This document shows, piece by piece, positions 26,620-35,395 of a stretch of DNA of 64,000 bases. The position numbers and the translations under genes are program-made. The first letter of the stretch is position 1, and every line of letters begins with the position of its first letter. Source of the DNA: Bacteroidota bacterium (GTDB lineage Bacteria; Bacteroidota; Bacteroidia; J057; JADKCL01); contig JADKCL010000001.1 of assembly GCA_016718825.1 (NCBI GenBank), forward strand, positions 62,001 through 126,000, written 5' to 3'. A model generated the notes under the pieces. That model made no database searches. It was not told the origin of the DNA and saw only the letters and a list, made by a program, of their open reading frames with translations.

Positions 26620-27681
26620 TTACCTGATCTTCGAACTCCCCGGCTTGCTGTCGCCTTTGAGCACGGAAAACCCCTTCACATATTCATTGAATGTCCGTGA
26701 AATGCCGCCGCGTTGCTTCAATTCGGCAGCGAGGTTTTTCCATTCCTTTTGGCGGTCGGCGTTTTTGGCCTCGTGCGCGGAGATGAGCGCGAGGTCCAAA
26801 GGCGTGGAGCCTTTTGGGAAAAAGTAGGCAAAGCCTTCAGCTTGGCGCTTATCTCCGGTGGTGCGGTTGATGTCGAGGCCAGCTTTCAATAGGCGGGAAA
26901 TCATCGGCAGGCTGCCTTTTTCGGTGGCGATGTGGATGGCAGTATAGCTGCCCAGCGTTGTGGCGAGCGCCGTCGCGCCTTTGTCGAGCAACCAAGTGGC
27001 AGTCTGCAAATGGCCGCTTTGGATCGCGTTGGAAAAAGGGCTGTTGCCTGCCGCATCGAGTGCCTTGATGTCGGCACCTTTTTGGACTAATAGCTGCGCA
27101 ATTTGGCTGATCATCGCATCGGCATCCTCGGGAGATTCCAAGCGTGCATTGTGTGCACAAAGAAAATGGAGGGCCGTCCGGCTTTCGGCATCGACCTTTT
27201 TTACGTCGGCATTTGCAGCAAGGAGGCGTGTGATCGTTTGGAGTCGGCCATCGTCCATGAGCGGGCCGCGGGCGGCAAGCAACAAGGGCGTTTCGCCGGC
27301 TTCATTTTCAAGCGCGACATCGGCCTTGGCATCGAGCAACATGGTCAAAAGGTCAAACGAGCCTTGGTAGGCGGTATAATGCAAAGCCGAATAACCCTTG
27401 GCGTCGACGGCATTCACATCCGAACCTGCTGCGAGCAAGGCGATCACGATTTTCTTTTGTCGTTCCGGGACTACCAATCCGCCGTCGGCGGCAACGGCTG
27501 CGAGCAAGGGTGTGCGGCCCTTGGCATCCTGCGCGCTCAAATCGGTTTTGGCATCGATACAAACCTGAACCTGTGCGGGTTCAGCATTTCGAATGGCTTT
27601 CCAGATGTCACAAGACTGCGCTTGGACAGAGCCAAACATGAGGAGAACGAGGAAAAAGAGTAGCGAATGTTTCATGCGCAT
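26620..27681 (-). CDS. Secreted ankyrin-repeat protein
   Basis: 353 residues. MRMKHSLLFFLVLLMFGSVQAQ is a signal peptide. About eight ankyrin repeats follow, recognisable from DAKGRTPLLAA, DAKGYSALHYTAYQG, NEAGETPLLLAARG, DAESRTALHFLCAHN, DAAGNSPFSNAIQSG and LGSYTAIHIATEKG. Such repeats mediate protein binding; the product is probably periplasmic. The longer frame to 27837 is rejected because it crosses a perfect TATCTTTG box at 27712-27719. A second ATG two codons in is an equally good start. It is convergent with the DUF4476 gene, sharing the terminator between them. Confidence 0.88.
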   Translation of the reverse strand: MRMKHSLLFFLVLLMFGSVQAQSCDIWKAIRNAEPAQVQVCIDAKTDLSAQDAKGRTPLLAAVAADGGLVVPERQKKIVIALLAAGSDVNAVDAKGYSALHYTAYQGSFDLLTMLLDAKADVALENEAGETPLLLAARGPLMDDGRLQTITRLLAANADVKKVDAESRTALHFLCAHNARLESPEDADAMISQIAQLLVQKGADIKALDAAGNSPFSNAIQSGHLQTATWLLDKGATALATTLGSYTAIHIATEKGSLPMISRLLKAGLDINRTTGDKRQAEGFAYFFPKGSTPLDLALISAHEAKNADRQKEWKNLAAELKQRGGISRTFNEYVKGFSVLKGDSKPGSSKIR

Positions 27682-27711
27682 GGACAAAGCCGATCGGGTT
27701 ACAACCTTGCG

Positions 27712-27719
27712 CAAAGATA
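27712..27719 (-). promoter_or_regulatory. -7 box TATCTTTG of the ankyrin gene
   Basis: Perfect TAnnTTTG on the minus strand, 30 bases before the chosen start. Confidence 0.5.
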
Positions 27720-27893
27720 CGGATTCCATGACGGCAGCGAAGGCTGCAAGGTTCTTTGGCCTTGATCTTGCCTCGGTGGCTTTTTGCACTTGGAGGAATT
27801 GTAGGGATGGCAAGGTGGTTGCATTCAGCAAATTCATTAACTTTCGTTTTCAAGATCCTCCTTTCTATTCAGAATTCAACTTTTCAATTTGAT

Positions 27894-29654
27894 ATGCACC
27901 CACATCGTTTTGTGTCTGTTTTCTTGCTGATTTTCTGTTTCCTCTACCAACCCACTAAAGCCTGCAATCTCTCTGATTTCGCCTTGACCAGTGTGACTTA
28001 TGACAACAATACCCAAGAATTTGTGATCAGCACCTTGCTGCATGTTGGCAGCGGGCGCACAGGAAACACCTATGGCGCAGATGATGCAACACGCACCATC
28101 GCATTTGGGTTTTACAAAGCCTGTGCACCGATTGTGGTGAATTCTTATTTGCCAGCCACTTTGAATGCCATTTTCTCCGGTTGCAACATGCCGGGAACCA
28201 ATTTGGGTCCGCAGGGCCCTCCCTACAATTCGCAAGCAACCGTGATTTACATTGACCCGGGGTATTATGGAAATCCACTTTGCACTGCTAATCCGTTCGG
28301 ATGTATTTCGTCGACCGCCAATTGCGGAAACATCGTTTCGGCGCCTTACAACCTCGTTTGGCGTACCACAAGTATCCCCGATTCCATCCGGGTGTTTGGA
28401 GTAGAAGGCAATGGGAACCCTCTTGCAGGTTGTTATCCCAACCCGGACATGAAGATCGATTTCTGCTCGCAAGGTTACTGCTCAGCCAATATTTGGTGTC
28501 CCCCCAATCAGGTTTTGGCCGTTGGGGGAACCTGTACAGCATTGCTACCCAGCTACGCTGGCGGCGTAGGATTTTCCTACAATTGCCTGGCACCACCGCA
28601 GCCAACGATTACGCAGTCACCCACCGCGGGAACTACGCTCAGTGGTCTGGGAACCACGACAACGGTGACATTGACGGCTCAGTTCAGCACGATGTTGTCT
28701 GCAAATTGTTCGTTTGGCGTCACCTTGGTGGACTTGATACCTCCCGTGGTCACTTGTCCAGCCAATGCCATGCTTCAGTTGGGCACCAACTGCCAAGGCC
28801 CAATCCCGAATTATACGCAGTCCAATGTCACCGACAACTGCAGCATTGACACAGTGACGCAAACACCGACCGCAGGCACCTTGCTCACGGCGCCAGGGTC
28901 AACGACGATTACTTTGACTGCAACCGACGGTTCGGGCAATACCAGCTCATGCAGTTTTACGCTAACTGCGACTGTTCCAAGCATTTTGGGTACCACCACT
29001 TTGAGCACCTCCAATCCTTGTGTGGGCGACACCGTGACAATGACAGCGACCTCGGGAATCGGCTACCTTTGGAGCAATGGGAGCACAACCGCCTCCACCA
29101 TTGCCACAACCACGGGATGGTATTGGGTGGATGTGACCTTGGCCCAAGGTTGTACTGCAAGGGACTCGATCTTTATTACCTTCCAACCCGGACCTCAGCC
29201 TACGTTGTTTCAGGTTGGAAGCCAAGTTTGTACAGGCACGTTTCTCAGCTACCAATGGTTCCTGAATGGCGTTCCGATTCCCGGCGCAACCGGTCCTTGT
29301 ACACCGATCAGCAGCAATGGCAGCTATACCGTTCAAGTCACCGACTCCACAGGCTGCGGCGGCATGGGTGGCCCGTTGATTTTGACGGGAACAGAGAATG
29401 CAGTTCTCGGTGCGTTTGCGGTGTATCCGATACCGGCAAGAGACATTTTGCACGTACAAATTTTCCAACCTACCAGCGAGGCAGGAATGGCAATGCTGTA
29501 TGATTTGAGTGGAAAAATGGTGCGTAAATGGCCGATTGAGTCCAGCAGCACTGCATTGTCATTTTCTTTGCAGGGTCTTCCAGAGGGAACTTACCTTTTT
29601 GAATTAAAGGCCCGGGGAATGTCTGGAATGAAGAAGGTGCTGAAACTGCAATAA
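27894..29654 (+). CDS. Secreted HYR-repeat protein with T9SS sorting domain
   Basis: 586 residues starting MHPHRFVSVFLLIFCFLYQ, a signal peptide. The N-terminal 190 residues are cysteine-rich and unrecognised. Then come two HYR-type Ig-like modules (the second: PPVVTCPANAMLQLG, TDNCSID, GSTTITLTATDGSGNTSSC), two Ig/PKD-like modules (CVGDTVTMTATSGIGYLWSN; YQWFLNGVPIPGAT), and a type A sorting domain (VYPIPARDILHVQ to LPEGTYLFEL). HYR modules act in adhesion. It should be surface-exposed or released by T9SS. An upstream extension of 46 codons in frame lacks coding character. Confidence 0.87.
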   Translation: MHPHRFVSVFLLIFCFLYQPTKACNLSDFALTSVTYDNNTQEFVISTLLHVGSGRTGNTYGADDATRTIAFGFYKACAPIVVNSYLPATLNAIFSGCNMPGTNLGPQGPPYNSQATVIYIDPGYYGNPLCTANPFGCISSTANCGNIVSAPYNLVWRTTSIPDSIRVFGVEGNGNPLAGCYPNPDMKIDFCSQGYCSANIWCPPNQVLAVGGTCTALLPSYAGGVGFSYNCLAPPQPTITQSPTAGTTLSGLGTTTTVTLTAQFSTMLSANCSFGVTLVDLIPPVVTCPANAMLQLGTNCQGPIPNYTQSNVTDNCSIDTVTQTPTAGTLLTAPGSTTITLTATDGSGNTSSCSFTLTATVPSILGTTTLSTSNPCVGDTVTMTATSGIGYLWSNGSTTASTIATTTGWYWVDVTLAQGCTARDSIFITFQPGPQPTLFQVGSQVCTGTFLSYQWFLNGVPIPGATGPCTPISSNGSYTVQVTDSTGCGGMGGPLILTGTENAVLGAFAVYPIPARDILHVQIFQPTSEAGMAMLYDLSGKMVRKWPIESSSTALSFSLQGLPEGTYLFELKARGMSGMKKVLKLQ

Positions 29655-29700
29655 GCAGTCCTCAGCACCCTCCCCAATTTTTGATCGAATATTTTTACAT

Positions 29701-29722
29701 GCCAAATGCCCGGGCATTTGGC
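29701..29722. repeat. Perfect 22-bp palindrome between convergent genes
   Basis: Eleven-base half GCCAAATGCCC followed at once by its exact complement, no spacer. It lies between the stops of a T9SS gene and the M15 peptidase gene. No T-tract on either side, so a factor-independent terminator is unlikely. Confidence 0.6.
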
Positions 29723-29733
29723 CAATGGCAAAG

Positions 29734-31229
29734 CTATTTTTTGGCAGCTTCCTTGTCGGCCTTCTTTTTGGCATCTGCTGCTGCCTTGTCGGCCTTCTTC
29801 TTTTCGGCAGCCGCGGCTTTATCTGCCTTTTTCTTTTCAGCAGCGGCGATTTTGTCGGCTTTCATTTCCGCTGTCATTTCCCCTTTTTTGGTTTTGACAT
29901 CCTCCATGTACTTGGCCTGACGCAGTTTGATGCCGATGCCTGTATTGCGCATGTCAAAGTGCATCATGTCGCCATATTTGCCGCCCCAATCCAAGCCAAC
30001 TTCGCCCATCGACAGGACCATATCCCGATTGAGGTCCATGATGCCGTTGGTGCGGATCATCTCGGACTGATCTTTTTTCTTATCCTTACGGGCCCACCAT
30101 TGTGAGAGCACGTCGAGGTCATTGTTGATGATGACGCGTGCCTCGGCAGTCGTTTTGCCCTTCCAAGTCGCATCTTTGGTACTGTCAAGAAAAGTTTTGA
30201 GTTCGGCATCCTTGGTATCAAGCCCCAAGCCAAAATATGTTTCAAAGCCCTTGTCGATCGCCGACATATTGTCGTAGGTCGTGACCATGTCATAATTGAA
30301 ATGGTCAGGATTGACGTGCTTGAATTCGAGCGTTTTGCCCATGAGCCCGCCGGCGCGGTCCAGCGCATCCTTCATCACGCCCGTTTTGTCGCGCACGGTT
30401 TTTTTCTTGTCTTTGGGGTCGGCTTTGTCCAGTTTCCCGGCGCTGTCACTGATCCAAGGATTTTGTGTGACATTAAAGTCGATGGCCAATCCAAATGCAT
30501 GGAAAGAAGCCGAATCCTTTTCTTCGCCCCGTAATGTAGAGTAGCCGCCCTTGAGGCCCATAAATTTTCCAATCGAGGCAGCAGTGCCTACGCCTTTGGG
30601 ATTGGCTTTTGCCCATTCAATGTAATCGGCCGAAGCGGCTATTTTCTCCACGGTTTTGGCTTCTGCATTCCTCAGAAGGTTGGCAAAATCCTTGTGCAAT
30701 GAATTGGTTGTCAGTCCAAAAAGAGTCATCGTGGTGAAATTGCTCCACCAATCGTTGGGATCTTTGATTCCAGCCTTCTCCAGCATGAGTGTGGTGAGTT
30801 CTCCTTGCGGATACTTTTCCTTGGTCTTGGGGTCAATGGCATCCTTTTTATCAAAAGTATATTCGGTCAAGCCCTTGTCATCTTTTTTGCCGGCTTTTGC
30901 ATCAGCCTTCGGCTCGGAGGCGGGCGCAGTCTTGGTTTCGGCTGTAGGAGCGGCTTTTTCTTCGGCTTTTCTTCCGTTTTAGCAACAGGAGCCGACTTTT
31001 CCGCATCCTCTCCGCCAAATCCCAAGGCTTCTGCAGCGTTGGACAACATATTTCCGGCCCATTCGGCGGCACCAGTGAAGGAGTCCCATAATCCGCCTTT
31101 CATTTGAACAGGACTTGATTCCAAGGAAAACTGCGGTGGCGCCATTGTTTTTCCCTCGGGCTCCTTGGTTTGGACAGGTTGTTGTGGCGTTTTTTTCTTT
31201 TGAGGTGATTCTAGCTTTCCCATGGACAT
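29734..31229 (-). CDS. M15-type (VanY/endolysin-like) peptidase, apparent 1-base frameshift
   Basis: Two overlapping frames together make one protein of about 498 residues. Frame 1 (31229-30867) begins MSMGKLESPQ, has PPQFSLESSPVQMKGG and a helix-rich stretch, and ends in an unnatural Pro/Arg/Lys string. Frame 2 continues naturally from about 30970 as a Lys/Glu/Ala linker into the catalytic domain: SFHAFGLAIDFN and MMHFDMR match the M15 zinc ligands of D,D-/L,D-peptidases. The C-terminus is KKADKAAA-type repeats. Frame 2 has a TAA just upstream and no ATG, so it is not a separate gene. One missing A (T run 30967-30970 on the plus strand) would fuse the frames. No signal peptide is seen. Confidence 0.75.
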
Positions 31230-31353
31230 TAAGTGATTTTAGACCACGGAAGATACGCTGGTTTGATTGAAATTCAATGAGTTGTAATTGCAAATTTTCC
31301 CAATTCGAAGCAGGGTGGACAAGAATCGCCCTTAAGACGGGATCATGAAAGCC

Positions 31354-31779
31354 CTAGAGCTGCTCCTTGAGCCGCACGATCTTGGGATCTGAAGGCAAAT
31401 ACACCACGTCGACCTTGTCGCCGTCTTTGTACTTGTCGTATATCGGCTTGGAGACGTCGATGTCTACGGTGGTGTATTCGCCGATGGCGCTGCCGGGTTG
31501 CCAGTTGTTGATGCGGTCGGCCATGCTCATCGTGGTGTCTTTGAGCACGTCGTCTTGATGCGCACCTTTGGCGATTTCAGCCGAATCTTGCGCAAAAAAG
31601 CCTACTCCGAGGCTGTAATGACGATTTTTTGCTTTGAGCGCTGAAGTTTCCCTTTTAGACAAGACCGTGGCACTCGTCATTTGTCCATTGCTGCGGAGTT
31701 GGTCCAAATCGCCGTTGCAGGCTGGCAAAAACAAGCCGAGGGTGAGCATGAACAAAAGGACGTAGGAGAATCGTTTCAT
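31354..31779 (-). CDS. Lipoprotein, DUF3592-like
   Basis: 141 residues with lipobox LFLPAC (Cys 21). The C-terminal part (YKDGDKVDVVYLPSDPKIVRL) resembles DUF3592, whose members have a short beta-domain ending in a VxYxPxxP motif. Function unknown; likely periplasmic and membrane-anchored. A TAGATTCG box (31784-31791) ends four bases before the ATG. The next gene upstream is 33 bases away on the same strand but has its own box. Confidence 0.75.
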   Translation of the reverse strand: MKRFSYVLLFMLTLGLFLPACNGDLDQLRSNGQMTSATVLSKRETSALKAKNRHYSLGVGFFAQDSAEIAKGAHQDDVLKDTTMSMADRINNWQPGSAIGEYTTVDIDVSKPIYDKYKDGDKVDVVYLPSDPKIVRLKEQL

Positions 31780-31811
31780 GCTGCGAATCTAACCGAATCC
31801 TGGGATTCCGC

Positions 31812-33980
31812 TTATTCCTTCAGCCCGGCAATTTTGGGCAGGTCGTAGATATTCATGAAAAATGGCCCGTGGCGACCCTTTAGCATCTGACGTTCCTCGC
31901 GTTCCCAGAAATGGAGGTTGTGTACCGTGTAGAGGTACCCAAAGTCATAGGCGGTGAAGCTTTTGTATTTGCCAGCGAGCAATTCGACGGGGTAGCGGTA
32001 GTACTTTTCGCGCCTTTGCACGATCTCCAAGGCGCGTTTTCGGGTCTTTGCTGCTTCGAGCAGGCCAGCTTTGAGGACTGCAGTACTGAAGCTTGAGGCG
32101 GCGTAGGCTTGGGCGGCTTCCATCAGCCTGGCGCTGTGTTGGGCACGCAAGGCGGTGATTTTCAGTCCGTCAATGATTTCGGAAACCAACATTGCCTGCA
32201 ATTGGTTTTTGAGGGGCGCAGCCTGGGAGGAAATCGTCAATGTAGTGGCTTTGACCATCATCGTTGTCACAAACTCATTCAGACTGTCGATGGGCAATTC
32301 GGCCAAGCGCTCGGACTGCTTCTGCGCTAATTTGCGGAGGTCGCCTAAGTTTACGATTCCCCGTGGCTGAAACTGCTTGTTCATTGGTGCTGGCAATTCG
32401 TCCGTCGGATTGCTCGGGCACAACCATCGCAACAGGTTGCGCCGGATCAGCCATTCCTTTTCCAGATCCGCCAACTGAATCACGCGTTCGGCACTTTTGG
32501 GATCTTCAAAAATATCCGCCAAGTATTGATAGGGCCCCTGAATGACCTCCGGCAGGCTTTCCTTGCCCTCCGTTTCGATGCGATAGTCCCAGCTCCAGCG
32601 CGCAATGCTCCAATCCACCAGCCAATAGCCCCATTCCCAACCCGAAGAAAACGTTACATGCCCGGGAATCCCGATCGCTTCGCAGGTCTGAATGTCGCGG
32701 TATCGGGCATCGAGATAGGGCAGCAAGAGCAAGGGAATGCTGTTGTCAAACGTCACCCAGTAGGCGCTTTCGGGATAATACCAAGTCTCTCGCACGTCAT
32801 TTTGGTCGATCAACATCTTGTGGAGGTGATCGAAGTTTTTAAGTTCATAGACAGGCACATGCGTATCCGTGAGTGCGTAGCACATCACAGTATGCACGAG
32901 TACACCCATTCGCGGATCGGTCGGGACATTCAGGCTTTCTGTCCCATGGCTACCGCCCAATTCGTCTTCGGGTTTCACCACATGCTGCCGCCCGATGAGT
33001 TTGGTTTTGGGATATTTTTGCATCTCCGCCAAAACAATGTCCCGCAACCGGATGCGCAATCCTTCCAAGCCCCCGACAAACTCAGCCAAGGCGAATTCCA
33101 AATTGATAAAATCCCAATTCGCCAGCATCAACGTCGAAAGCCGATTCCGCACCTGCGTTTCAAACTTGCGAAAGTCCTTGGTCGGGAATTGCACCAACTG
33201 AAAGCTCTTTTGTTGCACCATGTGGATGCTCAAGTCGAGTCCGCAGAGAATCCCGCGGTCATGGCCATACTGCGTAAAACGCCGCGCATGACGCACCCAG
33301 CGGGGCAAATCGTGGTCCACACCCTCCATCAAGGAAAACTCAAAGTAGTTTTGGCCATTCCGCGCGAGCCAGAGTATGTACTCCTGCACCATCTCCAATC
33401 CGCCGGGGAATTCAGGATCGTGCAAGGCTTGCGTCAACTCAAGCGGATGCATGGTATGAAGGTGAAATCCTTTTTTGTCGAAGCGGGGCCGACCAGTCCA
33501 AATGCCTGCATTCGTGAGTGGCCACCGTTCAAGGTCAGGATAAATCGTTTGGCGGGCATGGACGAACTTGAAGCCCAATTTTTCCTGCAAAAAGGCATAC
33601 AACCCGTTAGCAATTCCCTGTGGACTGGAAGCTGAAAGCGTATGTGAATGCACCAGCAGCGGCTCTGTCGAAGTCCAGACAAAACCATGCGCCGGATAAT
33701 AGAAAAAGGGATAGTTGCGTGACTCGCCCAGCGTTTTGGTTTCCAGAGCTCCGTTGCTCGCAGGAGCTTCGATAAACAAGGTCACATCGGCCCGTGACGC
33801 TGGCGACACAATGCAATGGCAAGCGGAATCCAGCAAGGCGGTAAAATCAGCCAGGGCATTTCGGGAAATGGGGTTTTGTTGTACCGCTTCCTCGGCGTCG
33901 ATCACCAGCCGATAATGGGACGCTTGGCCCGAAAGGGAAACCATCAGCAAACAGAATCCAAACAAAATCCGTTGGTGCAT
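31812..33980 (-). CDS. Secreted glycoside-hydrolase-like protein, family unassigned
   Basis: 722 residues with a signal peptide (MHQRILFGFCLLMVSLSGQAS). The first 150 residues look like the alpha/beta N-terminal domain found in GH20, GH67 and GH84-type enzymes (LVIDAEEA, SPQGIANGLYAFLQEKLGFKFV). A long barrel-like central region is rich in aromatic residues (WLARNGQNYFEFSLMEG, YYPESAYWVTFDN, GWEWGYWLVDWSIARWSWDY) as in sugar-binding clefts; the last 200 residues are helical. I infer a polysaccharide-related role but cannot name the family or catalytic acids. A TAAATTGC box ends four bases before the start. Confidence 0.7.
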   Translation of the reverse strand: MHQRILFGFCLLMVSLSGQASHYRLVIDAEEAVQQNPISRNALADFTALLDSACHCIVSPASRADVTLFIEAPASNGALETKTLGESRNYPFFYYPAHGFVWTSTEPLLVHSHTLSASSPQGIANGLYAFLQEKLGFKFVHARQTIYPDLERWPLTNAGIWTGRPRFDKKGFHLHTMHPLELTQALHDPEFPGGLEMVQEYILWLARNGQNYFEFSLMEGVDHDLPRWVRHARRFTQYGHDRGILCGLDLSIHMVQQKSFQLVQFPTKDFRKFETQVRNRLSTLMLANWDFINLEFALAEFVGGLEGLRIRLRDIVLAEMQKYPKTKLIGRQHVVKPEDELGGSHGTESLNVPTDPRMGVLVHTVMCYALTDTHVPVYELKNFDHLHKMLIDQNDVRETWYYPESAYWVTFDNSIPLLLLPYLDARYRDIQTCEAIGIPGHVTFSSGWEWGYWLVDWSIARWSWDYRIETEGKESLPEVIQGPYQYLADIFEDPKSAERVIQLADLEKEWLIRRNLLRWLCPSNPTDELPAPMNKQFQPRGIVNLGDLRKLAQKQSERLAELPIDSLNEFVTTMMVKATTLTISSQAAPLKNQLQAMLVSEIIDGLKITALRAQHSARLMEAAQAYAASSFSTAVLKAGLLEAAKTRKRALEIVQRREKYYRYPVELLAGKYKSFTAYDFGYLYTVHNLHFWEREERQMLKGRHGPFFMNIYDLPKIAGLKE

Positions 33981-34036
33981 GCCGGCAATTTAGGAAGAAT
34001 GTACCAAGCAATTCCCGATGGCTGTAAATTCGCAGC

Positions 34037-34318
34037 ATGCAAGACCTGCGCATCCGTTGCCCGAAATGTTCATGGCGTCCCGACGGACAGCCCTATTGGC
34101 AATGCCATTGCGGCCATGTCTGGAACACCTTCGAAACTCAAGGCCGCTGCCCAGCCTGCGGTTTCCGGCATCAGGATACACAATGCGTCCCCGAAGCTGG
34201 CGGCTGCGACGAAATGTCGCCGCACATTGATTGGTACGAAGGCCTCGACCGCGTGCTCGACGAACTGTTGGAGGAGGAGAAGGTGCCCACGTGGCTGCGC
34301 CATGGGGATGTGAGGTGA
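34037..34318 (+). CDS. Small zinc-ribbon protein
   Basis: 93 residues, no membrane segment. Paired cysteines in RCPKCSW, WQCHCGHVWNTF and GRCPACGFRHQDTQC, plus a later PHIDWY, form a double zinc ribbon found as a conserved small protein in many Bacteroidota. The role is unknown; nucleic-acid or protein binding is usual for such folds. A TAAATTCG box (34025-34032) ends four bases before the ATG. It is divergent from the glycosidase-like gene, with only 56 bases between start codons. Confidence 0.78.
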   Translation: MQDLRIRCPKCSWRPDGQPYWQCHCGHVWNTFETQGRCPACGFRHQDTQCVPEAGGCDEMSPHIDWYEGLDRVLDELLEEEKVPTWLRHGDVR

Positions 34319-34377
34319 GCGCGCAGCGCGAACTCTCGCTCTCACACTCAATCTCACACTGAAACTTGCCTTTAAAC

Positions 34378-34407
34378 ACAAAAACAAAACCCAGCGCAGA
34401 TGCTGGG
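34378..34407 (-). terminator. Terminator downstream of the accessory cluster
   Basis: Stem CCCAGC/GCTGGG with a six-base loop and a minus-strand TTTTGTTTTTG tail. It lies about 170 bases after the last gene of the minus-strand orphan cluster. Nothing else recognisable lies between. Confidence 0.6.
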
Positions 34408-34579
34408 CGTTTGGTCGAGTTGGAAAAAGTGAATTCTTGTAAAAAGGCTCAGATACCGATTAAGATGCAGCGTCTATTGAAAGTGTCAGGGCTCCAATGC
34501 CCTCATATCCGAAGCAGAACAGGACCAAGACGAATTCAATTGCGAGCAATCCCGTCTTTGGAGCAGCTTGGCGATCCCC

Positions 34580-35251
34580 TTAGGAAAAGGAGTTCCAGAA
34601 CCCGGACGAATCCTGCGAATTCCAATAAATCACCAAATGTCCCTGATCGATGAAGGCGTGATTCAGGATGTGGTCCACGGACCCGTTGGGATCGGAACGG
34701 AGCATGGTCCAGCCGGCATTGTCATTGTAAGTGTCGTTGTCGGTAAAAATCATGCCTTGATACGTTGGGCCAGCAATGAATCCGAATCCACTCAAGCCCA
34801 TTTCAGCCCCGATTTGCAGGATTTCGTCGGTGGTGCGATTGATCGACGCCGCAGACCTTTCAAATGCATTCTGTGAATTGGCCATCAGCGTAGCGAGATC
34901 CGTATTGCTGTTGGTGAGCGCCGCTGTGACGGCGTCGGTTGAGATGTTGAAGGCGGTGCTGACAGCATCCTTCCAAGCGTCAACATCTTCACCCTCAGAC
35001 GCAACTACCATGAGGATGTCGCCAACCTCCTCAATCCCGTCCAAAATGACTTTGAACCACTGCTCAAAATCTACGACGAAACCGGCTGGGACATATACCG
35101 AGTTGTCTCCCCCCGTGGGATTGTTGGTGATCGTGCAATCCCAACAACGAGGCCTGCCAGTATGCCATGGTGCACCGCCGCAGCCTTCGTGATAGACACC
35201 AAACCATTGTGCTTGCGTGTCAAAATTGCGAAAATGGAATTCCCAGTTCAT
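34580..35251 (-). CDS. Orphan protein, last gene of the accessory cluster
   Basis: 223 residues without a signal peptide. The N-terminal 45 residues are aromatic- and Cys-rich (WEFHFRNFDTQAQWFGVYH, GCGGAPWHTG, CWDC); the middle (about 60-150) is predicted helical with acidic stretches; the C-terminus is again aromatic (HLVIYWNSQDSSGFWNSF). I do not recognise the family. It follows a lipase-like gene across a repeat unit and is probably part of the same transcription unit. Confidence 0.6.
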   Translation of the reverse strand: MNWEFHFRNFDTQAQWFGVYHEGCGGAPWHTGRPRCWDCTITNNPTGGDNSVYVPAGFVVDFEQWFKVILDGIEEVGDILMVVASEGEDVDAWKDAVSTAFNISTDAVTAALTNSNTDLATLMANSQNAFERSAASINRTTDEILQIGAEMGLSGFGFIAGPTYQGMIFTDNDTYNDNAGWTMLRSDPNGSVDHILNHAFIDQGHLVIYWNSQDSSGFWNSFS

Positions 35252-35280
35252 ATCATGTATTCAATTGAAATTGTTCCAGC

Positions 35281-35343
35281 ATGCCTACTCTCTTTCGTCT
35301 TCCGCCTGCGGCGGATGGCGGGTTTTGGGCTACCCCCGGCCAA
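35281..35343. repeat. Copy 1 of a ~63-bp dispersed repeat with a GC-rich hairpin
   Basis: Begins GCCTACTCTCTTTCGTCTTC and contains CCGCCTGCGGCGG. A near-identical copy lies about 1.34 kb away (36618-36679). Both copies sit between genes of the orphan cluster, just upstream of the next start codon in the direction of transcription. Confidence 0.85.
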
Positions 35344-35395
35344 TGAAATTCATATTGATTTGGAAGCTTGAGCCTCCCTGAAGAAGATCAGATTC

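Noticed and set aside
30867..30985. Programmed -1 frameshift in the M15 gene
   Set aside because: No X-XXY-YYZ heptamer; only one codon could re-pair after slipping. An indel is simpler.
32526..33635. 369-codon plus-strand frame
   Set aside because: Antisense to the glycosidase-like gene, which has a signal peptide and matching promoter box.
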